64,000 nt of DNA from positions 146,725,283-146,789,282 of the forward strand of contig CM061921.1 of assembly GCA_031002005.1 (NCBI GenBank). Reading direction: 5' to 3'. This document shows, one piece after another, positions 22,691 through 33,175 of this stretch. The notes under the pieces were generated by a model. It was given only the letters and a program-made list of their open reading frames with translations, ran no database searches and was not told the DNA's origin. The translations under genes and the position numbers were made by a program. Every line of letters begins with the position of its first letter. Position 1 is the stretch's first letter. This DNA is from Vandiemenella viatica (Eukaryota > Arthropoda > Insecta > Orthoptera > Morabidae).

Positions 22691-22781
22691 GTTTGAAGGA
22701 GGAGGGGAGAAAAGTAATGTGGGTGGAAGGTGTACAAAGATGGGGGAGGGATTGTGATTTAGTTGGAGAGGTAAGATGGGG

Positions 22782-22783
<2 letters not shown>

Positions 22784-22841
<58 letters not shown>

Positions 22842-22854
22842 GGGGGGGGGGGGA
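22784..22854. repeat. (TG)n microsatellite with G-run
   Basis: About 27 TG units (about 22784-22838) followed by a run of about 14 G. It accounts for the Cys-Val and Thr-His frames seen here on both strands. Confidence 0.96.
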
Positions 22855-22859
22855 GGATG

Positions 22860-23351
22860 TTCCAGGACACTAAGGCTCTGACAGTTGGTGATACTAGTAT
22901 ATAGGGAAATAGTAGCTAGTGATCAGGATGGGATTTGGATGCATAGGGATGGGGGCTGGATAGATGACTAAGAAATGCAGAATATCCTAATGTATGTCGC
23001 AATGTTCTAAACAATAAGATACAGCAATGAATAAACCAAGGCAGAAATGCATACTGTGGAGAGCCCACAGGCTGCCCAGGTCTGCCAGCATTGTGGATCT
23101 TGGGAGAAAAAGTGCATGGCAGGTCTACCAGGATTCTCTGGAGTAAGAGGGGAAATCAAGGCCTTGCAAGAAAGGTATAAAGTTCCTGGCAAATGGAGGA
23201 GAAGTTGGAGGAGGAATGGTTGTGGTTGGAAGATGGGTTCCCGTAACTTCTTCAGCCTAGTAGACATCCTGGTCCTTGATCATGTCTTGAGGATAGTTCC
23301 CTAATGGTTCACATTTCAGAGAAGCTAATGTTGCTGGAATGGATGATATAG
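22860..23351. other. Nothing recognised
   Basis: The part from 23040 to 23300 has open frames on both strands but no known motif. It lies just past the 3' end of the I-type retrotransposon. Confidence 0.4.
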
Positions 23352-23378
23352 TTAATTATTTTGCTGTTTTTGCTGCTT

Positions 23379-23413
23379 TAGGGTGCATCGACGTCTAGGT
23401 CATTAGCACCCTA
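23379..23413 (-). promoter_or_regulatory. 3'-terminal hairpin of I-type element
   Basis: TAGGGTGC (23379-23386) pairs with GCACCCTA (23406-23413) across a 19-nt loop. The equivalent hairpin at 36621-36657 has GGGCGC/GCGCCC and also a 19-nt loop, so a C-G pair has become a T-A pair without breaking the stem. In the RNA it lies near the 3' end, where the reverse transcriptase would start. Confidence 0.75.
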
Positions 23414-23459
23414 GCTTAAACACGGAATGACAATGTGGAATAAAATTAGCTCAACTACT

Positions 23460-23730
23460 GTCTGCATGGCCGACTGTAAAGGTGTCGGCCACACAGGTGG
23501 CATGATAAAATACGAAAACACTGAATAAAATACAGCCCACATAGTCGACTGTAAAGAGGTCGGCCATGCAGACAGCAGATTTTAGTAAAACACTAAAACA
23601 ATGACTGTAAATTGCCATAAATGAAAAAACTAATAACACTGGCTGGTTGGCTGTAAAAGGGCCAACCAGCTTACACAGACACTGAAACGACAAACTGACT
23701 GGCTGTAAAGGAGCCGCCCAGATGTAAAAT
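23460..23730 (-). promoter_or_regulatory. 3' UTR hairpin array, copy B
   Basis: Hairpins with a shared loop: TGGCCGAC-TGTAAAGGT-GTCGGCCA (23467-23491) and GCTGGTTGG-CTGTAAAAGGG-CCAACCAGC (23642-23670, 9 bp). Weaker relatives lie at 23541-23570 (CTGTAAAGAGG loop, stem decayed) and 23697-23722 (CTGTAAAGGAG loop). On the RNA sense the loop reads CCTTTTACAG. The order and loop lengths follow copy A at 36692-37006. Confidence 0.78.
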
Positions 23731-24228
23731 GTTGATCTTAATAAACAAAAATAAGTAAAAACGAATAAGTCAGTACATGGATTTGTCGTTGTAGACAGAC
23801 CAGCAAACCATTTTAAAAAATAGGCCGATCTACCTAAAATTTTAAAACCTTCACCACATTGTCATTGTTTAAAATAAGGGACAGATCGTTGACTAGGCCA
23901 ACGTCTACCCTTAAGTCTAAAATGTGACGCACCGTCAAAGGTACGCCACAAGCATCACATACGGGTTGGTCCTCCCGGCGGAGAAGAAATCTATGCGTCA
24001 GAGGACAGTGTCCTATACGGAGGCGAGTAAGGAGAACCTCATCCCTTCTCACCCGCTGGAAGGAGCTGCTCCACGGCTGAACGGTCGGTTTGACCAGCCA
24101 GAGCTTATCATGCTCTACCTCCAGCCACTGCCTCTGTCAAATACAATTCTTTTCGCCGCCGAGTCAAGGTCAGACTTTGGGACTGGATCAACGTCAGTTC
24201 TGATCTTGTTGCAGACTAACTTGGCAGC

Positions 24229-24444
24229 TTAATCAGCTGCCTCGTTCCCCCTGATTCCTACATGGCCTGGTACCCAGCAGAATAAAAACTCCTTTCCATA
24301 GGATTGAAGGGAAAGGAGGGCGTCCTGGATGTCATGGACCAAACGGTCTGCTGGGTACATGTTTACTAATGCCTGAATACTACTGAGGGAATCACAGCAT
24401 ATGATGTATTCCATATTACGACTTACCTTCATACGCTGGAGCAA
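24229..24444 (-). pseudogene. RNase H domain of I-type ORF2
   Basis: The frame shows CCDSLSSIQAL (the second acidic residue), DIQDALLSL, then FCWVPGHVGIRGNEAAD with the His and final Asp of the RNase H fold. The first part of the domain (the DGS-type motif) lies upstream in another frame near 24490, where VYMAGAAFIPPSAMP resembles the strand after the first Asp. This domain is the main reason for assigning the element to the I group. Confidence 0.83.
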
Positions 24445-25614
24445 TTTTAGCAGGGCATAGCACTTGGCGGTATAAACGCTGCACCTGCCATATATACCGG
24501 GGTAAAATCACTATGCTGGTTTAAAACATCGTTAAAAACACTGTCAGCGGTAAACAGATTACTGTACCGCAACAGGTCTAAAATTGTTCTGGGCCTCTTT
24601 AAAAGCCAGGGAGGAGATTTACTCCAACCCTGGCAATAAAAATCAGGCAGCTCAAAATCATATTCTTCTAAAATAGCCTTTGTACGGTGGCTGAATGGTT
24701 TGGTCGCTCTGCGGCGATTAGCATATACGTGTTCAAAGTTAGGTGTCATCACTAAGTCGTGAACGGGACTACCAGGAGTTGTGCCAACATGTACATAGTG
24801 TCGCACCATGAGGAGCTGTCACCGGGTGGAAAGCGGTGGCTCGCCAGACTCAGTACAAATGCTGGATATCGGGGTAGTGCGATAGGCACCCGTGGCGAGC
24901 CGAATTCCTGCATGGTGGACACTATCTAGTATCCGAAGATAACTGTCCCATGCCGAACCGTATACAATGCACCCATACAAAGGCTCTATAAAACTGTAGC
25001 AGGCAGGAGTGGTCAGCGCCCCATGACCTGCCACACAGACATTTTAAAACATACAGAGCTTTCAAGGTCCTGGCTTTCACATCTTTACGATGAGGCAGCC
25101 AGCTGAGCTTTGTGTCAAAAATGAGGCCCAGAAAACGAACGGTTTCAGTAAAAGTTAAAACGGTATTCCATCAGGGTAAGGTGGGGTTCTGGTAAAATAC
25201 TTCTACTACAAGTAAAAAGTACACACCAGGTTTTCTGAGCAGAGAAACGAAAACCGGTGTGCACTGACCATTCATCCAGCTTGTTCAGCTGCGAGTTGCA
25301 AATGCCGCTCAGCGCTTCTCAGGTTGGAGGATGAACAAAAAATTAAAAAATCATCCGCATATAAGGAGTACCGGATGGGACTCCTTACGACGCTTAAAAT
25401 GCTATTGATCGCAATAGCGACAAGGGTCACACTTAAAACTGACCCATGAGGAACCCTATTTTCCTGAATAAAAAGATGAGACATTCCACTACCGACTCAG
25501 TACCAGAAGCAACGACGTGATAAAAAAGGTTTTAAAAAGCGGGGCAGTTTTACCCGTAAACCCCCATTCATGTAATTGTTTTAAAATAATGTGCCACCAG
25601 GAAGTATCATAGGC

Positions 25615-26112
25615 CTACTTGATATCAAAAAACACACCGACGAGGTGTTGGCTGCGGATGAAGGCATCTTGAATTGCCGCTTCCAGTATGGTCAGGTTGT
25701 CCAAGGCGAAACGGAACTTCCTGAATCCACACTGAAAGTGGCTGAGAAGATTTTGAGAGTCCAGACACCAGATGAGGTGGCGATTTACCATCCTCTCTAG
25801 TGTCTTCCCCACGCAGCTTGTAAGGGCAATACTACGATAACTACCTGGCAACAACTTATCTTTTCCAGGCTGTAAAATGGGAATTAGGGTTGCTTCTTTC
25901 CACGAGTCGGGGAAGTGTCTTCCGGTCCATATATCCTTAAAAATATCTAGAAGGTACTCTTTAGCATCCTTACTAAGATGCCTCAGCATCTGGTACTGGA
26001 TCAGATCAGGCCTTGGAGCAGTGTCTTTGGCGCTATTTAATGCCGACTCCAGCTCCCAAAATGTAAATGGGCTGTTGTAGGCCTCTGTATCTGATGAATC
26101 GAAGCACAGCAC
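25615..26112 (-). pseudogene. Reverse transcriptase fingers of I-type ORF2
   Basis: A 165-codon open part includes FTFWELESALNSAKDTAPRP (the family has A-KxTAPGPD), FPDSWKEATLIPILQPGKD, SYRSIALTSCVGKTLERMVN, HFQCGFRKFR (for QxGFRxxR) and LVGVFFDIK. A stop follows FFDIK where the family has an acidic residue and Lys, two codons before AYDT. The catalytic aspartate of FFDIK is kept. Confidence 0.85.
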
Positions 26113-27329
26113 GCGCCTCTCGGCAGCAATCCTTTGTCACTGGAACCGAGGATCAAAATTGGCTGACGAAGTGAAGGCAGCAAAATTCTCCATCAGCTGC
26201 GCTATGCTTCGTTCATCGGTAATTACACGTCCGTGATCCAGTAATCCAGATACTGGTGGGCGGGAGTACCTTCCAGATATATGGCGGATAGACTCTCATA
26301 CTTTCGATGATGATGTGGAACGATTAATAGTGCTCACTAAGTTCTGCCAAGACCTTTTCTTGCTCTCCTTGATAACACGATGCACCTTAGCTCTGACAAT
26401 ATGGAACGCTGCGAGGTGGTCAGCGGTTGGCTGCAACCTAAAACAGCGCAACGCCTTCCTCCGTCCCCGAATGGTAAAACGACATTCTTTGTTCCACCAG
26501 GGAACGGGCGTCCTTCACAGCGTTCCATAGCTTTTCAGCATGGAAACAGCAGCAGCCTGGTGAATTACTTCCATACAGTGATTCACCTTCTCCTGAACAT
26601 TATTATACTCCTCAAGAGTAATTGAGCAGCAGTAGAGTTGCCAGTCGGCTTTGCTGACATTCCATTTGTGTCAGTTATTGCCTATCCACGTTTGAACTCG
26701 ACGTGCATCCATATGGGGAAGAGGTCGTTTTCATGAAGGTCGTGATCCACCTCCCAATGCACGGAGCCCGCAATTGTGGGAGAGCACAATGACAGGTCAA
26801 TGGCAGTGGACGAACCGGAAGCAGTGGAGAAGTGTGTCATTTGACCTGTATTGAGGATACAAACTCCATAAATCTACCAATTACTCGGCCTCTGGGGCAA
26901 TCAGTGTCCGAGCCCCACAACGCACTGTGTGCGCTGAAGTCTCCTAGGAGAAGGAATGACCGAGTAAGCTGCCACAATATGTCGGAAAGTTCGTCATACT
27001 TGACGGGCGCATTCAGTGGTAGATAAATGGAGCATATGGTCAGTTTAATAGGACCGTATATCCTCACTGCCACTGCTTGTAGGGTAGAGGTGAGAGCAAC
27101 AGGTTCAGAGTGGACAGTGTTTCGGACAAACACAGCCTCTCCCCCTTCGCTCGATCACCCTCGGTATCGTCCTTTCGGTATGTCATATCCTCTTGGCACA
27201 GGCTGGTGTAATGGTCTAAAGTGTGTCTCCTGTAAACAGAGACACAATGAATTAGACCATACTAAGAGTTGGACTTCCTCTTTGTGAGCCTGAAAACCGT
27301 TGATGTTCCACTGAAGTATGGGAGTCATC

Positions 27330-28922
27330 CTACCTATTTAACTTCACCCACCCCGGTTTGGTTGGGTCCTCCAATGACGACTGATGAAAAACGGGACCAG
27401 GTTCGTCCACTAGCATTTGAATGTCTTCGGAGTCCGAAGACGAATCTGAATTTGGTAAGGCCTTGGAGACTGGCGGGTCTTTCTTCCGCTGAGGCCTTCA
27501 CCCCTTTCTTTCCCTGCCAGTTTGTGCTCTGGGGGGAGAAGTGGAAGGGGACTTAACAAACATAATGGGATCCGAATGTTTGAATTTCGAACCCCGAACA
27601 TTTTGCACAGTTTGCCATCGGCGGATGTTGCTGCCATTTGTTCTACTGCAGGTACTGCTGCTGCTGCTCTTGCAGTGGATTCTACAGTTGTAGGATGGCT
27701 GTGCTTCTGCTTGTGGAACCGGTAAACTTTCTGTCCTTGTGGTATAGGTTGTAGATGTGTTGCTACCAACGTCCACGGTCTTCGGTGTTATGATCTTAGT
27801 GGACATAGCGCCACATTTGCATTGACATGTTGTAATTGTGCCCATGTCTGCACAGGACGTCTGTGTAGCAACACTTTCCTTCCCGATGGGAGTTGACAAG
27901 GATTTGGCGAAGCTAGTAGCAAAGACGGGTGGTGTAAGCACCTTAAACCTCTTCTTCGCCTCGCCATATGGTAGTTTTTCAGCTCCTGTACCTTTTTCTC
28001 ATGAAGGTACACACTTTATCATTTTTCTTGGCCGCCGCTGAAAAATTCTATCACTTTTCTTGCACAATCCTACATCAATGTCATCCTAAGAAAGAGTAAC
28101 GCAATACTGGCTCATCAGTATTGCATTACTGTTTCCTGGGATGACATTGATGTAGGATAGTGCAAGATAAGAGTGATAGAATTTTTCAGCGGTGGCCAAG
28201 AATAATGATAAAGTGTGTACACTGGATGAGACCTGGAGCAGTTAACACACACCTGTGGGAGAGTACAACCACTGCCTGGCTCGTGTGCGGCTTTTTCACA
28301 TTTCCCATAGGTGGGGTTGCCCTTACAAGTTGCTGTCGTATGCCCAAAATGCTGGCACTTAAAACAGAGCATAGGTTCTGGGACATACGGATGAATATTC
28401 AAGTTCAAATAGCGAGGTTTGATGGCTTTGGGCAACGTCAGCGTGTCGAACGTCCGGACGAAGGTGGCCATCTTCTCAAGACTGCTGTTAACCCTTTGTG
28501 TGATCTGACGAACCTCGACCACATTTTCTGTTGACCACTCGTTAAGGAGTTCCTCAGTAGTAATATCGATTAGGTCGTGGCAGGTGACCACGCCTTTACT
28601 CGAGTTAAAAGTTTTATGGAGTTCGCACTTTACTGCGAACTCCCCAAACTTCTCATACTTAAGGAGTAGGACAGCCTGCTTATTAGCAAATGTTTCTAAA
28701 AGTAGGGCCCCGTTCCTCAGCTTTTTGACAGATTTTAGGGTACCTGCAATACCCTCTAGACCTTTGTGAATGTAAAATGGAAAGACATTCTCAAAAGATC
28801 CCTCCACCCTTGTCATTATAACGAAGGCATTATCAACTAGATAATCCTTACTGTTACGCAGTTCCTTTTCATGAGGAGGGTTTTCAACCCTCGCCTGCTT
28901 ACCACCACCTCTTTTTGGGCAT
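27330..28922 (-). pseudogene. I-type ORF1 (gag-like, CCHC knuckles)
   Basis: ORF1 proteins bind the element RNA. The likely ATG is at 28922, beginning MPK; an A-run after it carries one base too many, shifting the frame. The main open part then runs from 28816: VEGSFENVFPFYIHKGL, KAIKPRYLNLNIHPYVPEP, then CFKCQHFGHTTATC (first CCHC knuckle), YGKCEKAAHEPGSGC (second, odd spacing) and CVNCSRSHPV. A MITE at 28010-28217 interrupts it there. Beyond it, a Ser/Thr-rich tail with KLPYGEAKKRFKVLTPPV matches the PEA(R/K)K segment of related ORF1 proteins. A TGA at 27498 cuts off the last 56 codons before the TAG at 27330-27332. Confidence 0.83.
28010..28217. mobile_element. TA-flanked palindromic MITE inside ORF1, copy 1
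   Basis: A 208-bp element with long inverted ends: CACACTTTATCA, then TTGGCCGCCGCTGAAAAATT on the left, and their inverted partners on the right. A TA lies at each side (28008-28009 and 28218-28219), pointing to the Tc1/mariner superfamily. The centre also folds (CAATACTGGCTCATCAGTATTG). A second copy of nearly the same length is at 61977-62186. Confidence 0.88.
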
Positions 28923-29392
28923 TAGAGTGACATTTCCTCTGCGGCATGTCCAAGCCAACAGAGGGTGACAAAAAAGAATAATTTGGGTGATCTGAAATTT
29001 TGATCCCACGAGTTCGGAGGGACTAAATGTCGAGTGGCGTGGAGCCCCCGCATCATGCCACCAAGCCCAATACAACAGGGGTGCGGCAGGTGCCCCTGGG
29101 GTTGTACGCTAGCGGGTGGTTTGTCTCACCACCCGTCCACCTCCTCGGCACGTTACTCGCCTTGAGGTTGAGGTTTTTTTTTAATATAGGTTTGTAGCAT
29201 CCTTGCGATCCAGGTGATTAAGCCAAGATCCCCGTTCTCCTAGGCACACAATGTTCCACCATCACGCCCTACGGTGGTTGTTGAAGCATGGTAGGAGTTT
29301 ACGGTGTGGGAAACTTGCAGCGCTCACAAGTTTCCACCTCGGGCACCACGGGTTCACCAAACCCGTACCTGGAACTTGCAAACCAGGTCCCT
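28923..29392 (-). other. 5' UTR of the I-type element
   Basis: GC-richer than the flanks and without a long frame. It sits directly upstream of ORF1 on the minus strand and probably contains the internal promoter, as in other I-type elements, though no promoter motif is evident. The right border near 29392 is set by the change to AT-rich DNA. Confidence 0.55.
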
Positions 29393-31790
29393 AGACGATA
29401 GAGTTAAAGAAACAGAGTTATTACAGAACTCATAGAATGTAAGGGGATGGATAATATTGGGGGAGATGGGGATCCAAATGGGATCAAGTCAGAACTATTG
29501 TATTACCTTGATATGTTTCAAATAAATTAGATTGTACAATCCTCTGAAAATAGTTCACATTATAACTGGCAACCTTTAACTGAAATCTGATTAGAAAACA
29601 GTAGAAACAGAGCTGTAAATTTATTGTAAAAATGTTCTAACAGCAGAAAATTTTACAATGATTACTACAAGCAGCTCAAGTATTAGAGTTCCATAATTAT
29701 TGATTACATGGTATGATGAAAATACTTTTGGAATATAAGTATTGGACCTGGAAGGGATGAGAAAGAAGGTGTATTAACAGCTGTACATATTGTACATATT
29801 GGCTAATCAACAGCATAGTGGTTAAATTGTTATAAATTTTGAACAGTCTTGGTTACCGACAGTAAGGTAATTTGCAGACCTCGACTGATAAACTGGAAAC
29901 TTGTAATACCACCTCCAGTTGTTTAGACAGTACCAATCAAAATCTAGGTATTAGAGCATAAATCTAACATAGTCATCAAATATCGCAACAATATTAACTC
30001 AAGAATACAGGTCTGCATCTAGGCCCGAGATTTCCATACACTGTATCAATATAATTACTGTAGTATTTCAAATATAATGAACATTTGATATGGGCTTAGA
30101 AGGACAAATAGTTTACAAATTAGAATGCCGGCTTACTTCAAGATTATTAAACAATTACATCAACCCAAAACAATAACAAGTTTTTAATGAAAAAGTTAAT
30201 ATGATAAATTTAGATGATAGAAGAAGTGACTTTTTAATAACAATATTAATCTGGGCACTAAAAGATTGCACTGACTGGATGATTCAATAATGAGATATCA
30301 AAATATGGAGGGAAATATACAGACACATTGATGAAAAACACAGAAATAAGCTAGCCAAGTTTTGGAAGTCTCAAATGGCTACAAACAGTTGAGGAAAATA
30401 TTTGAAGCCTATGTCACATGGAGTTTGGCCTGAAAAACTTAAGCCTGAATAAAGGAATCTACAGATAAATTTTAAGACCCTGCAAAACGTAGTTATAAAT
30501 GGTGACTGAAACTTAAAATATTAGTCATAAATGTACAAAATTTTGTCAAAAGCAGTAGCAGTGCAAGTCACAAGATAACCAAGAAACATGTTATCTGCTG
30601 GGCATGTTCTTTTTAAGACAAACAAGAAACACATTATCTGCTAGCCATGTGTTTGTCAAATAGATTTTGTTTCAAGGGTAGAACCATTTCATGGCAAGTA
30701 TGCTTGTTCAGACAGGATTGTACTAATGCCGAAAATAATTTAATCTATCGTAAAGTATGTTTTCTTAGATGTCCATATCTTTTACATTCCTTTTGCCTGT
30801 AAGTGTATACATAATTCATATGGTATGTTGTATCCACATTCTTCACCTATTTCAGCACCCACATCACAATACAAATGATCAGACATGAGAAAAGTAGTTT
30901 TCAATAACATAAACATAGCAGTGGTTTGTTCAGAAAATTTTCCTGATTCATAGATAAGATCTGATCAATCTTGATGCTAATACTAATTCCCACCTTAAAG
31001 ACCAAGTTAAATAAATATAATTCCTCTCCCACCATATCTTTATGTATCCTTCTTAACAAAAACTAAATACAAGTCTTGACACTTCAATCATTCTCTCTCT
31101 TCAACTTTGTTTTAACATAGTTTCACTTGGCTGTAAAAACTTTGTTCATTACAGCTTACACAATCAGATCCATAGGCAGTACAAGAAATAAAAATGCAAA
31201 TACAACTTTCAGCTTCACCGCCCCAAGGATTATTTCTACTTATGAACCATGTAACACACAATGTTATTTCTATTCTGCTGTGGACAAATGAAGATGTGAC
31301 ACATGTCTGAGATTTTTGTACTGCTTTGCTATCATCTTAATAGAAATAAGTTTATATTTAAAGATTTCTGTTCCTATACCAATAAATATTACAAGGTTTG
31401 TTTTGGTTTTTCGTGTTTCATTTTTTTTATCCTCTCCTTTAAATTGTATACAGTGATAACACTAGGCCAATCAGAAACAACTGCAGACAAAGTTTGATGA
31501 ACTAGTTTAGAACTGGAAGTTGCTTCACATTAAAAAAAAATGCAATTCATTCCCCATTCACAGCAAAAACAAACATAAAAAACATCTTGTCCTTTAGGGT
31601 AGAGTTCAGTGAAGGAAAAAGAAAATAATATAGAACAATCAAACAGTGAAGGAAGCAACAGATACACAAGTACAATCTGCCTTTTGGCAAGTAGCTGTTG
31701 CACAATTAGAACTGTGCGAGTGCAAGATAGCATTCCGCCACTCCATGTCTTATCACTTTGTTACAGGAGGTCGCATATCAAAACATCAAT
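29393..31790. other. AT-rich stretch, nothing recognised
   Basis: About 2.4 kb of AT-rich non-coding DNA, probably TAF3 intron. No exon, repeat end or RNA gene could be supported. Confidence 0.5.
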
Positions 31791-31804
31791 TCATTGGGAT
31801 TGTG

Positions 31805-32040
31805 TCCCCCTCCCCTCTTTTTACACCTCACTGAGGTCATTTGAAGCGGTAAAGGTCTGGGAGCAAGGAACAGGAAGGAATTCGGCCATGACCTTTCAAA
31901 GGAACAACCCTTGCATTCGCCTGGAGTAATTTCAGGAAATATGAGAAAACCAAAAGCTGGATGACCAGATGGGGATTTGAACCTGCATTCTGCCCAATGC
32001 AAGGCCAGAGCATTACAACTCATCCACCACATTCAGTTTG
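31805..32040 (-). repeat. tRNA-derived SINE, copy 4 (best B box)
   Basis: Minus-sense SINE with a clear B box, GGTTCAAATCC, at about 31983-31973, and an A-box-like GGTGGATGAG at its 5' end near 32030. On the plus strand the body shows GAGGTCATTTGAAGCGG, GGAATTCGGCCATGACC and CATTCGCCTGGAGTAATTTC. Its tail is a short T-run near 31815. It is the best copy for defining the family head. Confidence 0.88.
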
Positions 32041-32099
32041 TGGTTGTTATCTACAATGCTGACAAGGTCTACACAAGTCTCCAAATGTCTCTCCATTTA

Positions 32100-32303
32100 T
32101 CAGTAAAGACACGAGATGAGAGAAAGAATCTGACTTTCGGTATTCACCAATGTCATCATTGGCACTATTAAATGATCATCACTGCTCAAACGCCTGTAGA
32201 CTTTTCTCATATGGTATGCACCTGCTGGTCTCCGAGTTTGAAGGTCGTCAATGATGTTGTCCCACTCTTTCATAAAACGTTTAAACCATGAACACATACC
32301 CTA
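32100..32303 (-). CDS. Unidentified open frame, possible exon
   Basis: After a usable acceptor, TGTGTCTTTAG|GG at about 32304, the minus strand is open for 67 codons in phase 0: MCSWFKRFMKEWDNI, then LQTRRPAGAYHMRKVYRRLS and DDHLIVPMMTLV. Donor candidates include GCAG|GTGCAT and TTG|GTGAAT; otherwise it ends at its own stop. The sequence looks protein-like (balanced charged and aromatic residues, no low complexity), but I do not recognise it. Phase 0 would fit the open 3' end of TAF3 exon 35345-35732, yet it is not the expected PHD finger. It could equally be a transposon fragment. Confidence 0.28.
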
Positions 32304-32925
32304 AAGACACAGTAAGATTGCCTGCCCTTCCTACATCATAGCATTACTTCCTCTTATTGATTTTCACAGCTATTAACGGAATGTAAATTTGGTTTTTCTT
32401 GCTCCATCATTAAACTGCATGCACTTCATTTGCAATTTCTTCATACACTAAAACATTCCATTGCCTGAAAGCCACCTAATTTTCGAAACTATGGCCATTA
32501 CATGGCTTCTCATATGCATAATGCACCATTTGAATTGATCTTTATTTTCAATAATTTAATTCCACACGATGAGTACAGAAATCTGATAACATAAGATCAC
32601 AATTGGACCGAGTTTTCTGTAAAACTATCATGTAGCTGCAGCAATGTTTGTTAAGAGTGTAGTATAAATTGAGTTCATAAGAATTTTATATCTATCTTTA
32701 CCTCTAGAATACTGTTAAGTGTCCCAAATGCACAGTAAGAAAAATGTAGGCAACCCTCTTAAGTTTATTTTACTGTGAATTTGAAAGATGGTTTACAATT
32801 ATTTCTGCAATTTTAAATTTTTTCAGTGTAAATATAGCTGCTGCCAACCAATATTTTTAGTTCCATAGGAAGGAAAGGTTGTTTTGTAATATAAAAATGT
32901 TAAGAATAAAGAAAGAAGTTGTCAT
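32304..32925. other. Nothing recognised
   Basis: AT-rich intron-like DNA. Confidence 0.4.
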
Positions 32926-33175
32926 TTTAAAAAAAAAAAAAAAACCGGCCACAACACGTTGCGGTTTAACAGTATCTAACTCTTTGTGTTCACAACGAAT
33001 CGGTCCAGTCTGGATGTATTATACACAATTTTTCTTGCCAATCGCATTACAAGAGACTACAAAAAATGTGTCTTAATGTGTGGAGAATGTGGCCTGGACC
33101 AAATGCAAATTTCACGTTGTGGCCATTTTCAAGAAAACAGAATGTGTTGTGGTCATGTTTTTTTTTTTCTTTTTA
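32926..33175. mobile_element. Probable inverted-repeat MITE
   Basis: An A-run and CCGGCCACAACACGTTG on the left face, inverted, CACGTTGTGGCCATTTTC and TGTGTTGTGGTCATG plus a T-run on the right. The left arm thus matches two inverted copies on the right, so the structure is not a simple palindrome. The ends are A/T runs and no target duplication is clear. Confidence 0.5.

Larger units (their letters stand above)
23834..27328 (-). pseudogene. I-type ORF2: endonuclease, RT, RNase H
   Basis: About 3.5 kb, the right size for an ORF2 of about 1160 residues. It starts at ATG 27328 with TPILQWNINGF, two bases after the ORF1 stop. Endonuclease: QWNINGF, CLQETHFRP, RSFLLLGDFSAHSALWGSD. Reverse transcriptase: SWKEATLIPILQPGKD, SYRSIALTSCVGKTLERM, FFDIK-stop-AYDT (motif A) and SLYADDFLIFCSS (the YADD motif, about 25350). 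RNase H: EYIICCDSLSSIQAL and FCWVPGHVGIRGNEAAD (24444-24229). Tail: CDACGVPLTVRHIL (about 23920). Many stops and shifts break it, one inside motif A. The product would nick DNA, copy the RNA and remove the RNA strand. Confidence 0.87.
23352..29392 (-). mobile_element. Near full-length I-type non-LTR retrotransposon
   Basis: About 6 kb on the minus strand, in the order 5' UTR (about 29392-28923), ORF1 with CCHC knuckles (28922-27330), ORF2 with endonuclease, reverse transcriptase, RNase H and a Cys/His tail (27328-23834), and 3' UTR with hairpins (23833-23352). RNase H after the reverse transcriptase places it with the I group rather than Jockey or CR1. ORF2 starts 2 nt after the ORF1 stop codon, close enough for coupled translation. 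Both frames carry stops and frameshifts and ORF1 has a MITE inside, so this copy cannot move by itself. The exact ends and any target duplication are uncertain. Confidence 0.88.

Noticed and set aside
22612..22870. Open frames rich in Cys-Val and Thr-His
   Set aside because: They are translations of the TG microsatellite and its neighbouring G-run.
23047..23304. Cys-containing open frame (HCGSWEKKC) as a possible zinc-finger gene
   Set aside because: The Cys spacing does not fit a finger, an equal frame exists on the opposite strand, and there is no splice or family support.
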